A stretch of DNA of 64,000 nucleotides from Nocardiopsis potens DSM 45234 (GCF_000341105.1 NZ_ANBB01000021.1:62001-126000); one strand, 5' to 3'; positions 39,076-48,645 are shown, numbered from the stretch's first letter. Notes: a model not told the origin generated them from the sequence alone. Program-made: numbers and translations.

Positions 39076-41406
39076 TCAGGCGCCGCCGCCCTTGCCCTTG
39101 AGCCGGCCGACGACGGTCTCCAGGTCGGAGGAGAAGGGGTGGTCGTGGACCATGTAGGTCCAGGTCATCGAGGGGCGCTTCACCCCGGCGGTGGAGACGT
39201 CGATCCCGCCGTCGGCGGCCTCGGTGTCGGCGAAGGTCTCGGCGGCCCTGGCCCGGGCGCCGTCCAGGAAGCCCTTGAAGGCGGGGACGGCGTCCCGGTT
39301 GAACTCGTCCAGCGGGTCCCGCCGGCCGAGGAAGCGCAGGTGGATGCCTTCCCGGAGCTCGGCGAGGAAGGCGTTGTGGTCGGTCCAGCCGCGGTCCAGG
39401 TGGTACAGGGTGATGAGCCGGGCCGCCCGGGCGACCTCCGCCTCTCCGTCGCCGCCGCCGGCCTCCACGTCGTCGATGAGGTCGGCGTGGTGCCGGGCGC
39501 AGTCCAGGGCCAGCTGCCGGTCGCCGAGGCCCTGGGTGAGCACGGCCTCGCGGTGCTCCAGGACCACGCCGCGCTGGACGTCGATGAGCTGGTTGTAGCG
39601 CCAGGTGTTGCGGTGCACCTCCAGCAGCTGGCCCTCGGAGACCCGCTGGGCGTGGTCGACCGTACCCAGCCAGGTGGGGTCGGCGACCCGCCCCTCGGCG
39701 TCGGCGGTGTAGCCGGAGGTGTCCGCGACGTTCGCGGTGACCAGGTCGTCGTCGAGGCTGACGAAGAACACCGACTTGCCCGGGTCGCCCTGGCGCCCGG
39801 CGCGGCCGCGGAGCTGGTCGTCCAGCCGGCTGCTCGGGTAGCGGCCGTAGCCCAGCACGTACAGGCCGCCGGCCTCCACCACCCGGTCCCGGTCGGCCAT
39901 GTCGCTGCCGCCGAGCCGGATGTCGGTGCCCCGGCCGGCCATCTGGGTGGAGACGGTGATCGCGCCGTACTCGCCGGCCTCGGCGATGATCGCCGCCTCA
40001 TCGGCGTCGTTCTTGGCGTTCAGCACCGAGCAGGTCAGCCCCTCGCCCTCCAGGCGCTTGGCCAGCCGCTCGGACTCGGCGACGTCCTGGGTGCCGATGA
40101 GCAGCGGGCGGCCGGTGGCGTGCACCTCGGCCACCTCGGCGACGACCGCGTCCTCCTTCTCCTCCAGGGTGGCGTAGAGGCGGTCCGCCTCGTCCTCGCG
40201 GACGCACGGCTTGTTGGAGGGGATCTGCGCGACCTCCAGCCCGTAGAACTCGCGCAGCTGCTCGGCGACGGCCATCGCGGTGCCGGTCATGCCGCCCAGC
40301 GTCGGGTAGCGCACCACCAGGGCCTGCACCGTGATGGAGTCCAGCACCTCGCCGGTCTCGGAGACGTCGACCTTCTCCTTGGCCTCGACCGCGGCCTGCA
40401 GGCCGTCCGGCCAGCGCTGCAGCAGCGCGATGCGGCCGCGGGACTCGTTGATCAGCCGCACCTCGCCGTCCCGGACGACGTAGTGCACGTCCCGCTTGAG
40501 GAGCACGTGGGCGTGGAGCGCGAGGTTCACCCGCGGCAGCACCGAGACGTCGTCCTCGTCGTAGAGGTCGATGCCGCCGAGGCGCTTCTCCACCTCGTCG
40601 ATGCCGTCCTCGGTGAGCTGGACGTTGCGGCCCTCCTCGTCGATCTCGTAGTGCAGCCGGGGCTTGAGGGTCCTGACCACCTCGGCCATCTCCAGGTCGG
40701 CCGCCGCGGCCTCGGCCGCGCCGGCCAGCACCAGCGGCACCCGCGCCTCGTCGACCAGCACCGAGTCGGCCTCGTCCACGATGGCCACCTCGGGCTCGGG
40801 CAGCACCCGGTCGGCGGCGTCGGTGACCATCCGGTCGCGCAGCACGTCGAAGCCGACCTCGCTGACCGAGGCGTAGGTGACGTCGGCGGTGTAGGCGATG
40901 CGCCGCTCCTCCGGCGCGGACTCCTCGGTGACCCAGGAGGGCGCCACGCCCAGCAGGTCGTAGAGGGGCCGCATCCACTCGGCGTCGCGCCGGGCCAGGT
41001 AGTCGTTGACGCTGAGCACGTGCACCCGCTTGCCGCGCAGCGCGAACCCGGCGGCGGCCAGCGCACCGGTCAGGGTCTTGCCCTCGCCGGTGGCCATCTC
41101 CGCGACGTGGCCGTCCAGCAGCGCCATGACGCCGAGCAGCTGGACGTCGAAGGGCCGCTCGCCGAGCGCGCGGCGGGCGGCCTCGCGCCCGACGGCGCAC
41201 AGCTCGATCAGGTCGGCGCGCTCGTAGGGGAGTTCCGCGTCGCCGAGTTCGGCGGCCTTCGCGGTGAGCTCCGCGTCGTCCAGAGCCCGCAGGTCCTCTT
41301 CCCGGGCCTCGATGGGTTCCAGCAGCTTGGTATAGGGCCTGATGTCCACGGCACCGGGCTTGCCCAGCAGCCTGCGGACGCTCTCCGCCATTCGTCCGAA
41401 CACCAC
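39076..41406 (-). CDS. secA2: Accessory preprotein translocase ATPase SecA2
   Basis: The 776-residue protein has the SecA DEAD-motor and preprotein-binding regions: QLLGVMALLDGHVAEMATGEGKTLTGALAAAGFAL (Walker A), VHVLSVNDYLARRDAEWM, VAIVDEADSVLVDEARVPLVLAG (DEAD box), TGTAMAVAEQLREFYGLEVAQIPSNKP, MAGRGTDIRLGG, DQLRGRAGRQGDPG. It lacks the long C-terminal linker and zinc finger of SecA1 and is about 130 residues shorter, as in actinobacterial SecA2, which exports a subset of proteins. The start is one of GTG 41406, GTG 41403 or ATG 41391; the first is kept. It sits between a two-component system and an ABC transporter. Confidence 0.92.
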   Translation of the reverse strand: MVFGRMAESVRRLLGKPGAVDIRPYTKLLEPIEAREEDLRALDDAELTAKAAELGDAELPYERADLIELCAVGREAARRALGERPFDVQLLGVMALLDGHVAEMATGEGKTLTGALAAAGFALRGKRVHVLSVNDYLARRDAEWMRPLYDLLGVAPSWVTEESAPEERRIAYTADVTYASVSEVGFDVLRDRMVTDAADRVLPEPEVAIVDEADSVLVDEARVPLVLAGAAEAAAADLEMAEVVRTLKPRLHYEIDEEGRNVQLTEDGIDEVEKRLGGIDLYDEDDVSVLPRVNLALHAHVLLKRDVHYVVRDGEVRLINESRGRIALLQRWPDGLQAAVEAKEKVDVSETGEVLDSITVQALVVRYPTLGGMTGTAMAVAEQLREFYGLEVAQIPSNKPCVREDEADRLYATLEEKEDAVVAEVAEVHATGRPLLIGTQDVAESERLAKRLEGEGLTCSVLNAKNDADEAAIIAEAGEYGAITVSTQMAGRGTDIRLGGSDMADRDRVVEAGGLYVLGYGRYPSSRLDDQLRGRAGRQGDPGKSVFFVSLDDDLVTANVADTSGYTADAEGRVADPTWLGTVDHAQRVSEGQLLEVHRNTWRYNQLIDVQRGVVLEHREAVLTQGLGDRQLALDCARHHADLIDDVEAGGGDGEAEVARAARLITLYHLDRGWTDHNAFLAELREGIHLRFLGRRDPLDEFNRDAVPAFKGFLDGARARAAETFADTEAADGGIDVSTAGVKRPSMTWTYMVHDHPFSSDLETVVGRLKGKGGGA

Positions 41407-41484
41407 GCAAGACTAACGCGCCGGACCCGGTGTGTGTTCCGGCACATCCGGCGCACCTCCACTCTGCAACGCGTGGGGGACGCG

Positions 41485-41509
41485 CCGGGGTAGGGCCCGC
41501 CCCACCCGG
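41485..41509. promoter_or_regulatory. 25-bp palindrome upstream of the ABC transporter (site B)
   Basis: CCGGGGTAGGGC, two bases, GCCCCACCCGG is the same sequence as site A except for the central dinucleotide and one missing C. It lies 55-79 bp before the start of the ABC ATPase at 41564. The response regulator encoded at 36924 is the likely binder. Confidence 0.6.
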
Positions 41510-41563
41510 ATCCTCGCCCTGGACGCAGTGACCGGGCCGCCCCGCCCGCGGTGTGATCGGTGC

Positions 41564-42343
41564 ATGCTGATCGAGTACGCCGTGCGGCTGGACGCCGTCA
41601 CCCGGGCCTACGGGGCGGGCGAGGGGCGGGTGATCGCGCTGGACGCGGTCTCCGCCGGGTTCCCCGCCGGCTCCTTCACCGCCGTCATGGGCCCTTCCGG
41701 GTCCGGGAAGTCGACCCTGCTGCACTGCGCGGCGGGGCTGGAGCGGCCCTCCTCGGGCCGGGTCGAGGTGGCCGGGAGCGACCTGGCCGCGCTGCCGGAG
41801 CGGCGGCTGACCCTGCTCCGCCGGGACCGGATCGGGTTCGTCTTCCAGGCCTTCAACCTGGTCTCCTCGCTGACCGCCGAGCAGAACGCCGGGCTGCCGC
41901 TGCGGCTGGCCGGCCGCCGGCCGGGGCGCGCCGCGATCCGCGCCGCCCTGGCCGAGGTGGGCCTGGAGGGCAGGGAGCGGCACCGGCCCGCCCAGCTCTC
42001 CGGCGGCCAGCAGCAGCGGGTGGCGATCGCGCGGGCGCTGATCACCTCCCCCGAGGTGCTCTTCGCCGACGAGCCCACCGGCGCGCTGGACAGCACATCC
42101 TCGCGCACCGTGCTGCGGCTGCTGCGCGGCTTCGCCGGGGCGGGCGGTGCGCGGCCGCGCACCGTCGTCATGGTCACCCATGACCCGGTGGCCGCCTCCT
42201 ACGCCGACCGGGTGCTGTTCCTGGCCGACGGCCGGCTCGTGGACGCGGTGGACGCGCCCTCCCCCGAGGAGGTCGCCGCCCGGCTGGCGGGCCTGGAGCG
42301 GGGCGCCGGCGCGGCCGCCGCACCGGCCGGGGGCTCCCGGTGA
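41564..42343 (+). CDS. ABC transporter ATP-binding protein (MacB/LolD type)
   Basis: The 259-residue ATPase has Walker A GPSGSGKST (about residue 48), Q-loop FVFQAFNLVSSLT, signature LSGGQQQRVAIARAL, Walker B VLFADEPTGALD and the switch His in MVTHDP. It powers the FtsX-type permease whose GTG start overlaps its stop (GTGA at 42340-42343). The ATG at 41564 matches the family N-terminus. Such pairs next to NarL-type kinases often export antimicrobial peptides or lipoproteins. The shared palindrome suggests control by the 36924/37592 system on the far side of secA2. Confidence 0.92.
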   Translation: MLIEYAVRLDAVTRAYGAGEGRVIALDAVSAGFPAGSFTAVMGPSGSGKSTLLHCAAGLERPSSGRVEVAGSDLAALPERRLTLLRRDRIGFVFQAFNLVSSLTAEQNAGLPLRLAGRRPGRAAIRAALAEVGLEGRERHRPAQLSGGQQQRVAIARALITSPEVLFADEPTGALDSTSSRTVLRLLRGFAGAGGARPRTVVMVTHDPVAASYADRVLFLADGRLVDAVDAPSPEEVAARLAGLERGAGAAAAPAGGSR

Positions 42344-44253
42344 TCTGGATCGCGGTGCGGACCCTGCGCGACCGGTGGCCGTCGTTCGCCGGCTCGCTGC
42401 TGATCATCGCCCTGGGCGCCGCGCAGATCTCCGCGGTGGGGCTGACCATGCAGGCCGCCGGGCGGGACGGCCGCGACTTCTCCGGCGCGCTCAACCTGCT
42501 CGGCATGACGATGCTGATCACCACGTTCGTCTCGGTGTTCGTGATCGCCTCCACGTTCGCCTACTCGGTGGCCCAGCGGCGCCGGGAGTTCGCGCTGCTG
42601 CGCTCGCTCGGCGCCGGGCCGGTCCGGGTGCGGGCGGTGCTGTACGGCGAGGCGCTGCTGGTCGCGGCGGTGGGCGGGGCGGCCGGGTGCGCGCTGAGCC
42701 TCCCGCTCGCCGAGGGGTTGCTGCGCCTGATGCACGCCGCCGGCATCGCGCCCGGCGTGCCGGAGGTGCGCTACGAGGCGGTGCCGATGGCCCTCGCCGC
42801 GTGCACCGGCACCGCCGTGGCGCTGGCCGGGGTGTGGGGCCCGGCCCGCAGGATCCGGCGGATCCGGCCGATCGAGGCGCTCCGCGAGGCCTCGGTGGAC
42901 ACCGGCGCGATGACCCTCGGCCGCTGGGTGCTCGGCCTGGGCGCCACCGGGCTGGCGGTGCTCGCCGGGTACGGGCTGGTGAACGCGACCGGCGACGGCG
43001 CCGTCCCGCTCACCATGGCCCTGGGCATGGTCTCCATCGTGGCCGCGGCGTTCCTCGCCCCGGTGGTGGTGCCGCCGGTGGCCGCCGCGCTCGCCCTGCC
43101 CGCCGCGCTGCTGCCGGGCGCCGGGGCCCTGGTGGTGCGGGAGAACATGCGGACCGCGGTGCGGCGCACCGCGTCGCTGTGCGCCCCGGTGCTGCTCACC
43201 GTGGGCCTGTCCGGGGTGCTCGCCGGGGCGGTCTCGCTCACCTCGGCGTCCATGGCCCGCGCCACCGCGGAGTGGACCTCGGCCGACCTGGTGGTGACGG
43301 CGACCGGCCCCGGCGGGCTCTCCGGCGGGACGGTGGACCGGCTGCGCGCGGTGCCCGGGGCCGAGCTCGCGGTGCTGGACGTGGCCGAGGCCGGGCTCGG
43401 CCCGGTCTCCGCCCCGGTGGCCTTCGCCGAGCCGGGCGCCCTCGCCCGGGCGATCGACCCGCCCGCGGTCCGGGGCTCGCTGTCCGACCTGGACGAGGGC
43501 GGCCTGGTGCTGGACCCCCTGGCCGCCGCGGAGACCGGCCTGGACGTAGGGGACCGGGTCGAGGTGCGGCTGCCGGGCGGGGCCCGCGCGGAGCTGCGGG
43601 TGCGGGGCGTGCTGGCCGAGGGGAACTGGAACGCGACGAGCTACGCGGCGGTGCCGCCCGGTTCCGCGGTCGCCGAGGCCGCCGCGGCGGCCGGGCCGGA
43701 GGGGCCGGGGGCGACCTTCCTCTACGCCTCGGCCGGCCCCGGCACCGGCCCCGAGGAGCTGCGCGGGGCGCTGGAGGAGGCGCTCGGCGGCGCCGCCGCC
43801 CGGGTGGACGCGGTCGGCGAGGTGGAGCCCGGCCGGCAGGAGAACGACCGGATGGTGGCGGTGCTGGGCGGGCTGGTGCTGGGCATGGGCCTGTTCTGCT
43901 CCTGCCTGGCCATCGCCAACACGCTGGTCATGTCGGCCTCGGACCGGGCCCGGGACCTGGGCGCGCTGCGCCTGGCCGGGGCCACCGGCGGGCAGGTGCT
44001 GCGGATGGTGGCCGCGGAGGCGGCGGCCGTGGTCGCGCTGGGGGCGCTGCTCGCCTGGGGGGTGGTGATCGGGGTGCTCGCGGTGCTGCACCGGGCGCTC
44101 TCCGCCGGGGTGGACGGGCTCCCGCTGGCCGTCCCCTGGGGGCCGCTGCTCGCGCTGACCGGGGTGTGCGCGGCGATCGCGCTGCCCTCGGCGGTGCTGC
44201 CGGCCCGCGCGGTGCTGCGCCGCTCGGCCTCGCTCACCGGGGTGCGCGAGTAG
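42340..44253 (+). CDS. ABC transporter permease, FtsX type
   Basis: The 637-residue permease begins with a helix (SFAGSLLIIALGAAQISAVGLTM) and contains two FtsX blocks. The first is TMLITTFVSVFVIASTFAYSVAQRRREFALLRSLGAGPVRVRAVLYGEALLVAAVGG (about residues 50-120). The second is NDRMVAVLGGLVLGMGLFCSCLAIANTLVMSASDRARDLGALRLAGATGGQVLRMVAAEAA (about 505-575). An extracytoplasmic region lies between. It forms the membrane part of the transporter with the preceding ATPase. A strong hairpin follows at 44274. Confidence 0.92.
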   Translation: MIWIAVRTLRDRWPSFAGSLLIIALGAAQISAVGLTMQAAGRDGRDFSGALNLLGMTMLITTFVSVFVIASTFAYSVAQRRREFALLRSLGAGPVRVRAVLYGEALLVAAVGGAAGCALSLPLAEGLLRLMHAAGIAPGVPEVRYEAVPMALAACTGTAVALAGVWGPARRIRRIRPIEALREASVDTGAMTLGRWVLGLGATGLAVLAGYGLVNATGDGAVPLTMALGMVSIVAAAFLAPVVVPPVAAALALPAALLPGAGALVVRENMRTAVRRTASLCAPVLLTVGLSGVLAGAVSLTSASMARATAEWTSADLVVTATGPGGLSGGTVDRLRAVPGAELAVLDVAEAGLGPVSAPVAFAEPGALARAIDPPAVRGSLSDLDEGGLVLDPLAAAETGLDVGDRVEVRLPGGARAELRVRGVLAEGNWNATSYAAVPPGSAVAEAAAAAGPEGPGATFLYASAGPGTGPEELRGALEEALGGAAARVDAVGEVEPGRQENDRMVAVLGGLVLGMGLFCSCLAIANTLVMSASDRARDLGALRLAGATGGQVLRMVAAEAAAVVALGALLAWGVVIGVLAVLHRALSAGVDGLPLAVPWGPLLALTGVCAAIALPSAVLPARAVLRRSASLTGVRE

Positions 44254-44273
44254 CGGCGCGGCCGGAGGCGCGG

Positions 44274-44314
44274 CGGCGCCCGGTCCGCGCCGCCCCGGCG
44301 CGGACCGGGCGCCG
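44274..44314. terminator. Bidirectional terminator between ABC permease and GTPase gene
   Basis: CGGCGCCCGGTCCGCGCC (44274-44291) and its exact complement (44297-44314) form an 18-bp stem with a GCCCC loop between two convergent genes. Confidence 0.8.
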
Positions 44315-44327
44315 CCCGGGGTCCGGC

Positions 44328-44915
44328 TCAGGTGACGAGCTGGGCGCTCTGCCGCGCCTCCACCGCCATCGCCCGCTTGACCAGGACCACCAGGGTGTCC
44401 AGCACGGACTGCCGCTCGCGGGCGTCGCAGTGCACGATGGGCACGCCGTCCTCCAGGTCGAGGGCGTCGCGCAGCTCCTGGTCGGTGTAGCCGGAGCCGC
44501 CCTCCTGGGCGAAGTCGTTGACCGCGATGAGGAACGGCAGCCGGTACTGCTTCTCGAAGTAGTCGATGGCCTGGAAGGAGTCCTCCAGGCGGCGGACGTC
44601 GACCAGGATGACCGCGCCCAGGGCGCCGCGGACCAGGTCGTCCCACATGAACCAGAAGCGCTGCTGGCCGGGGGTGCCGAACAGGTAGAGCACCAGGTCG
44701 GTGTCGAGCGAGATGCGGCCGAAGTCCATGGCGACGGTGGTGCTGGTCTTGTCCGGGGTCTGCGACAGGTCGTCGATTCCGGCGCTCGCCGCGGAGACCG
44801 CGGCCTCGGTACGCACCGGCGGGATCTCCGAGATGGCGCCCACGAACGTCGTCTTGCCGACACCGAACCCGCCGGCGACGATGATCTTCGTAGAGAGCTT
44901 CGGTGACTCGTTCAC
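44328..44915 (-). CDS. Conservon-type small GTPase (CvnD-like), orphan
   Basis: The 195-residue protein has the features of actinobacterial conservon GTPases: KIIVAGGFGVGKTTFVGAISEIPP (P-loop), VAMDFGRISLDTDLVLYLFGTPGQQRFWFMWDDLVRGALGAVILVDVRRLEDSF and LIAVNDF for base recognition. In Streptomyces, cvnD follows cvnA-C (kinase-like, roadblock, DUF742). None of these is present here: the next gene upstream is a permease 304 bp away. It may respond to another regulator or be the remnant of a conservon. The GTG at 44915 follows GAGGACCTGAAGACGCA. Confidence 0.88.
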   Translation of the reverse strand: MNESPKLSTKIIVAGGFGVGKTTFVGAISEIPPVRTEAAVSAASAGIDDLSQTPDKTSTTVAMDFGRISLDTDLVLYLFGTPGQQRFWFMWDDLVRGALGAVILVDVRRLEDSFQAIDYFEKQYRLPFLIAVNDFAQEGGSGYTDQELRDALDLEDGVPIVHCDARERQSVLDTLVVLVKRAMAVEARQSAQLVT

Positions 44916-45219
44916 TGCGTCTTCAGGTCCTCACGACTCCGGGTTGCGGCGGGACCGCGAGGAACCGGGATAGCCCGCCACAAAAGGGATACGGTCCCCA
45001 CGACTGCGCGCAGAAGACCTTCCAGTGAACCTAGCACCGTCGGGTCGCGCTGTGTGACCGGATGAGCGAGTTGGACGGAAACGCCTGGCCGGGAGGGGAC
45101 GAACACCCCTACTCCTCCGGCCCGGCGGTCCCGGCCTCCTCCGGCCCGGCGGTCCCGGCGCCGGCGCCGTCCCGACCGGCTTCGGAACGGCGCCGGACCG
45201 CCGCGGCGGGGCCCTCCCG
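44916..45219. other. Promoter region of the CvnD-like gene
   Basis: No gene is seen in these 304 bases. Reading leftward, TGCTAGGTT (around 45030) is a possible -10 region. A 24-bp GC-rich unit (CTCCTCCGGCCCGGCGGTCC) occurs twice in tandem at 45112 and 45136. No cvnC-like coding sequence is present. Confidence 0.45.
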
Positions 45220-46686
45220 CTAGGGCCGCTCCGGGTCCGCCTCCCCGCCGGACTCCGGTCCGGGGGCGTCCGGGGCTCCCCGCCCCGGCTCCGCGTCCTC
45301 GGCGCGCACCGCGTCGGACCCGGTGCCCAGCACCGTCCCGGCGCCCTGCGCGGGCACCTCGGCCGGGCCGGCCGGGCGGGGCCGCATCGACTCCGGGGCC
45401 AGCCGGTACAGCAGGTGGTAGCCGGCCAGCGTGATGAAGGTGCCCAGCGCGATCCCCTCGACCGCGAACGCCTCGGTGAACTCCAGCCGCACCCCGCCGA
45501 TGCCGGCGATGAGCCCGGCGGCGAGCGGGACCAGCACCACCGGGTTGCCGAAGTCGACCCGGTTCTCCACCCAGATCTTCGCGCCGAGCAGCCCGATCAT
45601 CCCGTAGAGCACCACGGTGATGCCGCCGAGCACGCCTTCGGGGACGGCCGCCACCAGGGCGCCGAACTTCGGGCAGAGGCCGAACAGGATCGCGGCCAGC
45701 GCGGCGGCGTAGTAGGCGGCGGTGGAGTAGACCCGGGTCGCCGCCATCACCCCGATGTTCTCCGCGTAGGTGGTGGTGGGGGCGCCGCCGACGGCGCTGG
45801 ACAGCGCGGTGGCGATGCCGTCGGCGGCGATGGCCCGCCCCATGTAGGGGTCGAGGTCGTCGCCGGTCATCTCCTGGACCGCCTTGACGTGCCCGGCGTT
45901 CTCCGCGATCAGCGCGATCACCGCGGGCAGCGCGACCAGCGCGGCGGAGACCTGGAACTCCGGGGCGTGCAGCTCGGGCAGGCCGAACCAGGCCGCCTCG
46001 CCCACCGCGGACAGGTCGACGCGCGGCGCGGTGCCGCCGTCCGGCAGCGCCGCCGGGCCGGCCAGGAGGTCGGCCAGCCAGGACAGCGCGAAGCCGAACA
46101 CCAGGCCGAGCAGGATCGCGATGCGCCCGGCGAACCCGCGCAGCAGCACCGTCGCCAGGATGACGAAGGCCATGGTGGCCAGGCCGATCCACTGGTCGAA
46201 GGGCCAGTAGCTGTCCGCGACGACCGGGGCCAGGTTGAACCCGATGAGCATGACCACCGCGCCGGTGACCGCCGGCGGGAAGGCCGCCAGCACCGCCTTG
46301 GGCCCGATCAGGTGGATCGCCCAGCCGGACAGCGCCAGCACGATCCCCGCGACGCACACCGCACCGGTGACCAGCGCCGGGTTCGCACCGCCCGGCGAGA
46401 TGAGCGCGGCCGCGCCGACGAAGGAGGCGCTGGACCCGAGGTAGCTGGGGATCCGGTTCCGCACGATGAGCAGGAACAGGATGGTGGCCAGCCCGGACAT
46501 CATGATCGCCAGGTTGGGGTCGAGCCCCATCATCAGCGGGAAGACGAAGGTCGCCCCGAACATCGCCACCACGTGCTGGGCGCCCAGCCCGGCGGTGCGC
46601 CCCCAGGACAGCCGCTCGCCCGGCGCGACGACCTCTCCGGGGGGCGGGGCGCCGCCGTCGCCGTAGAGCTTCCAGATCGGCTTCAT
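45220..46686 (-). CDS. Uracil permease (NCS2/UraA family)
   Basis: The 488-residue transporter has about 14 membrane segments, the LGAQHVVAMFGATFVFPLMMG start and the NCS2 signature PTTTYAENIGVMAATRVYSTAAYY, which points to uracil-type substrates, as does ALIAENAGHVKAV. The C-terminal 60 residues are acidic and Pro-rich. The ATG at 46686 was chosen because GGAGGG lies six bases before it; the in-frame ATG at 46707 lacks a spaced SD. No pyrimidine-operon attenuator was recognised upstream. Confidence 0.88.
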   Translation of the reverse strand: MKPIWKLYGDGGAPPPGEVVAPGERLSWGRTAGLGAQHVVAMFGATFVFPLMMGLDPNLAIMMSGLATILFLLIVRNRIPSYLGSSASFVGAAALISPGGANPALVTGAVCVAGIVLALSGWAIHLIGPKAVLAAFPPAVTGAVVMLIGFNLAPVVADSYWPFDQWIGLATMAFVILATVLLRGFAGRIAILLGLVFGFALSWLADLLAGPAALPDGGTAPRVDLSAVGEAAWFGLPELHAPEFQVSAALVALPAVIALIAENAGHVKAVQEMTGDDLDPYMGRAIAADGIATALSSAVGGAPTTTYAENIGVMAATRVYSTAAYYAAALAAILFGLCPKFGALVAAVPEGVLGGITVVLYGMIGLLGAKIWVENRVDFGNPVVLVPLAAGLIAGIGGVRLEFTEAFAVEGIALGTFITLAGYHLLYRLAPESMRPRPAGPAEVPAQGAGTVLGTGSDAVRAEDAEPGRGAPDAPGPESGGEADPERP

Positions 46687-47295
46687 CAGCGGCCCTCCGC
46701 GATCCATGCCCGAAATATGACGATCACCTAGAATGCCGGATGTTTACGCGGGTCCGGCTCGGATGTGCGCGGACACCGGGGCCTCTACCCCTCCGGAACC
46801 CCGGCGGCACGCGGACTTTACGACATTGTGAGCGGCCCATTTCGGCCGCCGGGAATGCTGTCCGGGACCGCCTCCGGGGGTCTACCGTGGTAGTGAGGCC
46901 TTCGACGCGGCGCCGGCGATCGCATTCCTGGCACAGCGGTATCGCACGGACACCCGCAAGGACGGTCCTCACCGTCGCACGGGGCGACGACCGGGCGGAG
47001 CACTCCGCCCGCCGCCCTCCGATGCCCGGTGGCCCCACCGGCCCACTCTCCGTCCATGTGGGCCGGTGGCGGCGTCTCGGCGCGGCCGCCCGCGCAGGGC
47101 CGCCCGCCGCCCCCGGGGCCGCCGCGGCACGACGCCCGCCCCCCGTTCCGGGACTTCCCGGGCGGACCGCGCGCGCACCGGCGGTGACGTGCCGTTCCGC
47201 CCCCGTACGCCCGCCTCCGCCGGTTCGGCCGCACCGCGGCGCAGGCCCTACCATTGGTCGCAGTCCCGTACCGGCCGAAGGAGCCAACCGAACCG
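46687..47295. other. 609-bp divergent region between permease and hisS
   Basis: I see no gene. The first 60 bases upstream of the permease are AT-richer, with TCTAGGTGATC as a possible leftward promoter. A small CTACC-GT-GGTAG inverted repeat lies at 46882-46893. No T-box-like structure for hisS was recognised. Confidence 0.45.
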
Positions 47296-48618
47296 ATGTC
47301 CGATCAGCGCGTCATCCGCCCGACCCCCATCAGCGGCTTCCCCGAGTGGCTGCCGGAGACCCGGTCCGTGGAGCAGCGCTGGCTGGACCATATCCGGGCG
47401 GGGTTCGAGCGCTACGGGTTCGCCTCGGTCGAGACGCCCTCGGTGGAGAACCTGGACGTCCTGATGGCCAAGGGCGAGACCTCCAAGGAGGTCTACACGC
47501 TGCACCGGGTGCACGACGACGGCGACGACTCCGAGGCCCGCCTGGGCCTGCACTTCGACCTGACGGTCCCGTTCGCCCGCTACGTCGCCCAGCACTTCAA
47601 CGACCTGGTCTTCCCGTTCAAGCGGTACCAGATGCAGCGGGTCTGGCGCGGCGAGCGCCCGCAGGAGGGCCGCTACCGCGAATTCACCCAGTGCGACATC
47701 GACGTGATCAACGTCGACAGCGTGCCGCTGCACTTCGACGCCGAGGTGCCGCGGATCGCGCACGAGGTGCTGTCCGGGCTGGACCTGCCCGCCTGGACCA
47801 TCGGCATCAACAACCGCAAGGTGCTGCAGGGCTGCTACGAGGGGATCGGCGCCGCCGACCCGATGGCGGTCATCCGCGCCGTGGACAAGCTGCACAAGAT
47901 CGGCGACGACGGCGTCCGCCTCATCCTCACCGAGGAGGCCGGTCTCACCTCCGCGCAGGCCGACACCTGCCTGGAGCTGGCCCGGATCCGCGGCGCGGAC
48001 CGCTCGGTGGTCGACGCCGTCCGCAAGCTCGGCATCCGGTCCGAGCTGCTCGCCGAGGGCCTGGAGGAGCTCGGCTTCGTCCTGGACTCGCTGGCCGACC
48101 TGGAGGGCGGCGTGCTGGCCGACCTGTCCATCGCGCGCGGCCTGGACTACTACACCGGCACCGTCTACGAGGCCGCCTTCGACGACGACCCCGACTACGG
48201 CAGCATCGTGGCCGGTGGCCGCTACGAGAACCTGGCCGGCCAGTTCATCCGGCGGCGGCTGCCCGGCGTGGGCATCTCGATCGGGCTGACCCGCATCTTC
48301 GCCAAGCTCGTCGCCGAGGGGCGGCTGGCCGGCGGGCGGACCTGCCCGACCGACGTGCTGGTCGTCGTCCCCTCCGACGAGCGCCGCGGCGAGGCGCTGC
48401 GCACCGGCGCGCTGCTCCGCGAGCGCGGCTTCAACACCGAGGTCTTCCACCAGGCCTCCAAGGTGGGCAAGCAGGTGCAGTACGCCTCGAAGAAGGGCAT
48501 CCCCTTCGTCTGGTTCCCCCCGTTCGACGACGGCAAGCCGCACGAGGTCAAGGACATGGGCAGCGGCGAGCAGTACGAGGCCGACCCGGCCGCCTGGGAG
48601 CGGCCCGCCGCCGGCTGA
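47296..48618 (+). CDS. hisS: Histidyl-tRNA synthetase
   Basis: The 440-residue class II synthetase has IRPTPISGFPEWLPETRSVEQRWLDHIRAGFERYGFASVETPSVE, LHFDLTVPFARYVA and FKRYQMQRVWRGERPQEGRYREFTQCDID (motif 2), the histidine-specific ARGLDYYTGTVYEA, GGRYENLAG and GVGISIGLTRIF (motif 3). The C-terminal anticodon-binding domain is present. This sequence type differs from the common actinobacterial HisRS that starts KAPKGTYD, so it may be the only HisRS or a second copy. The ATG at 47296 follows AAGGAGCC; the upstream GTG at 47254 precedes the SD and is rejected. Confidence 0.93.
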   Translation: MSDQRVIRPTPISGFPEWLPETRSVEQRWLDHIRAGFERYGFASVETPSVENLDVLMAKGETSKEVYTLHRVHDDGDDSEARLGLHFDLTVPFARYVAQHFNDLVFPFKRYQMQRVWRGERPQEGRYREFTQCDIDVINVDSVPLHFDAEVPRIAHEVLSGLDLPAWTIGINNRKVLQGCYEGIGAADPMAVIRAVDKLHKIGDDGVRLILTEEAGLTSAQADTCLELARIRGADRSVVDAVRKLGIRSELLAEGLEELGFVLDSLADLEGGVLADLSIARGLDYYTGTVYEAAFDDDPDYGSIVAGGRYENLAGQFIRRRLPGVGISIGLTRIFAKLVAEGRLAGGRTCPTDVLVVVPSDERRGEALRTGALLRERGFNTEVFHQASKVGKQVQYASKKGIPFVWFPPFDDGKPHEVKDMGSGEQYEADPAAWERPAAG

Positions 48619-48645
48619 GGCGGGACCGGCCGGCCGGTCAGGCAC

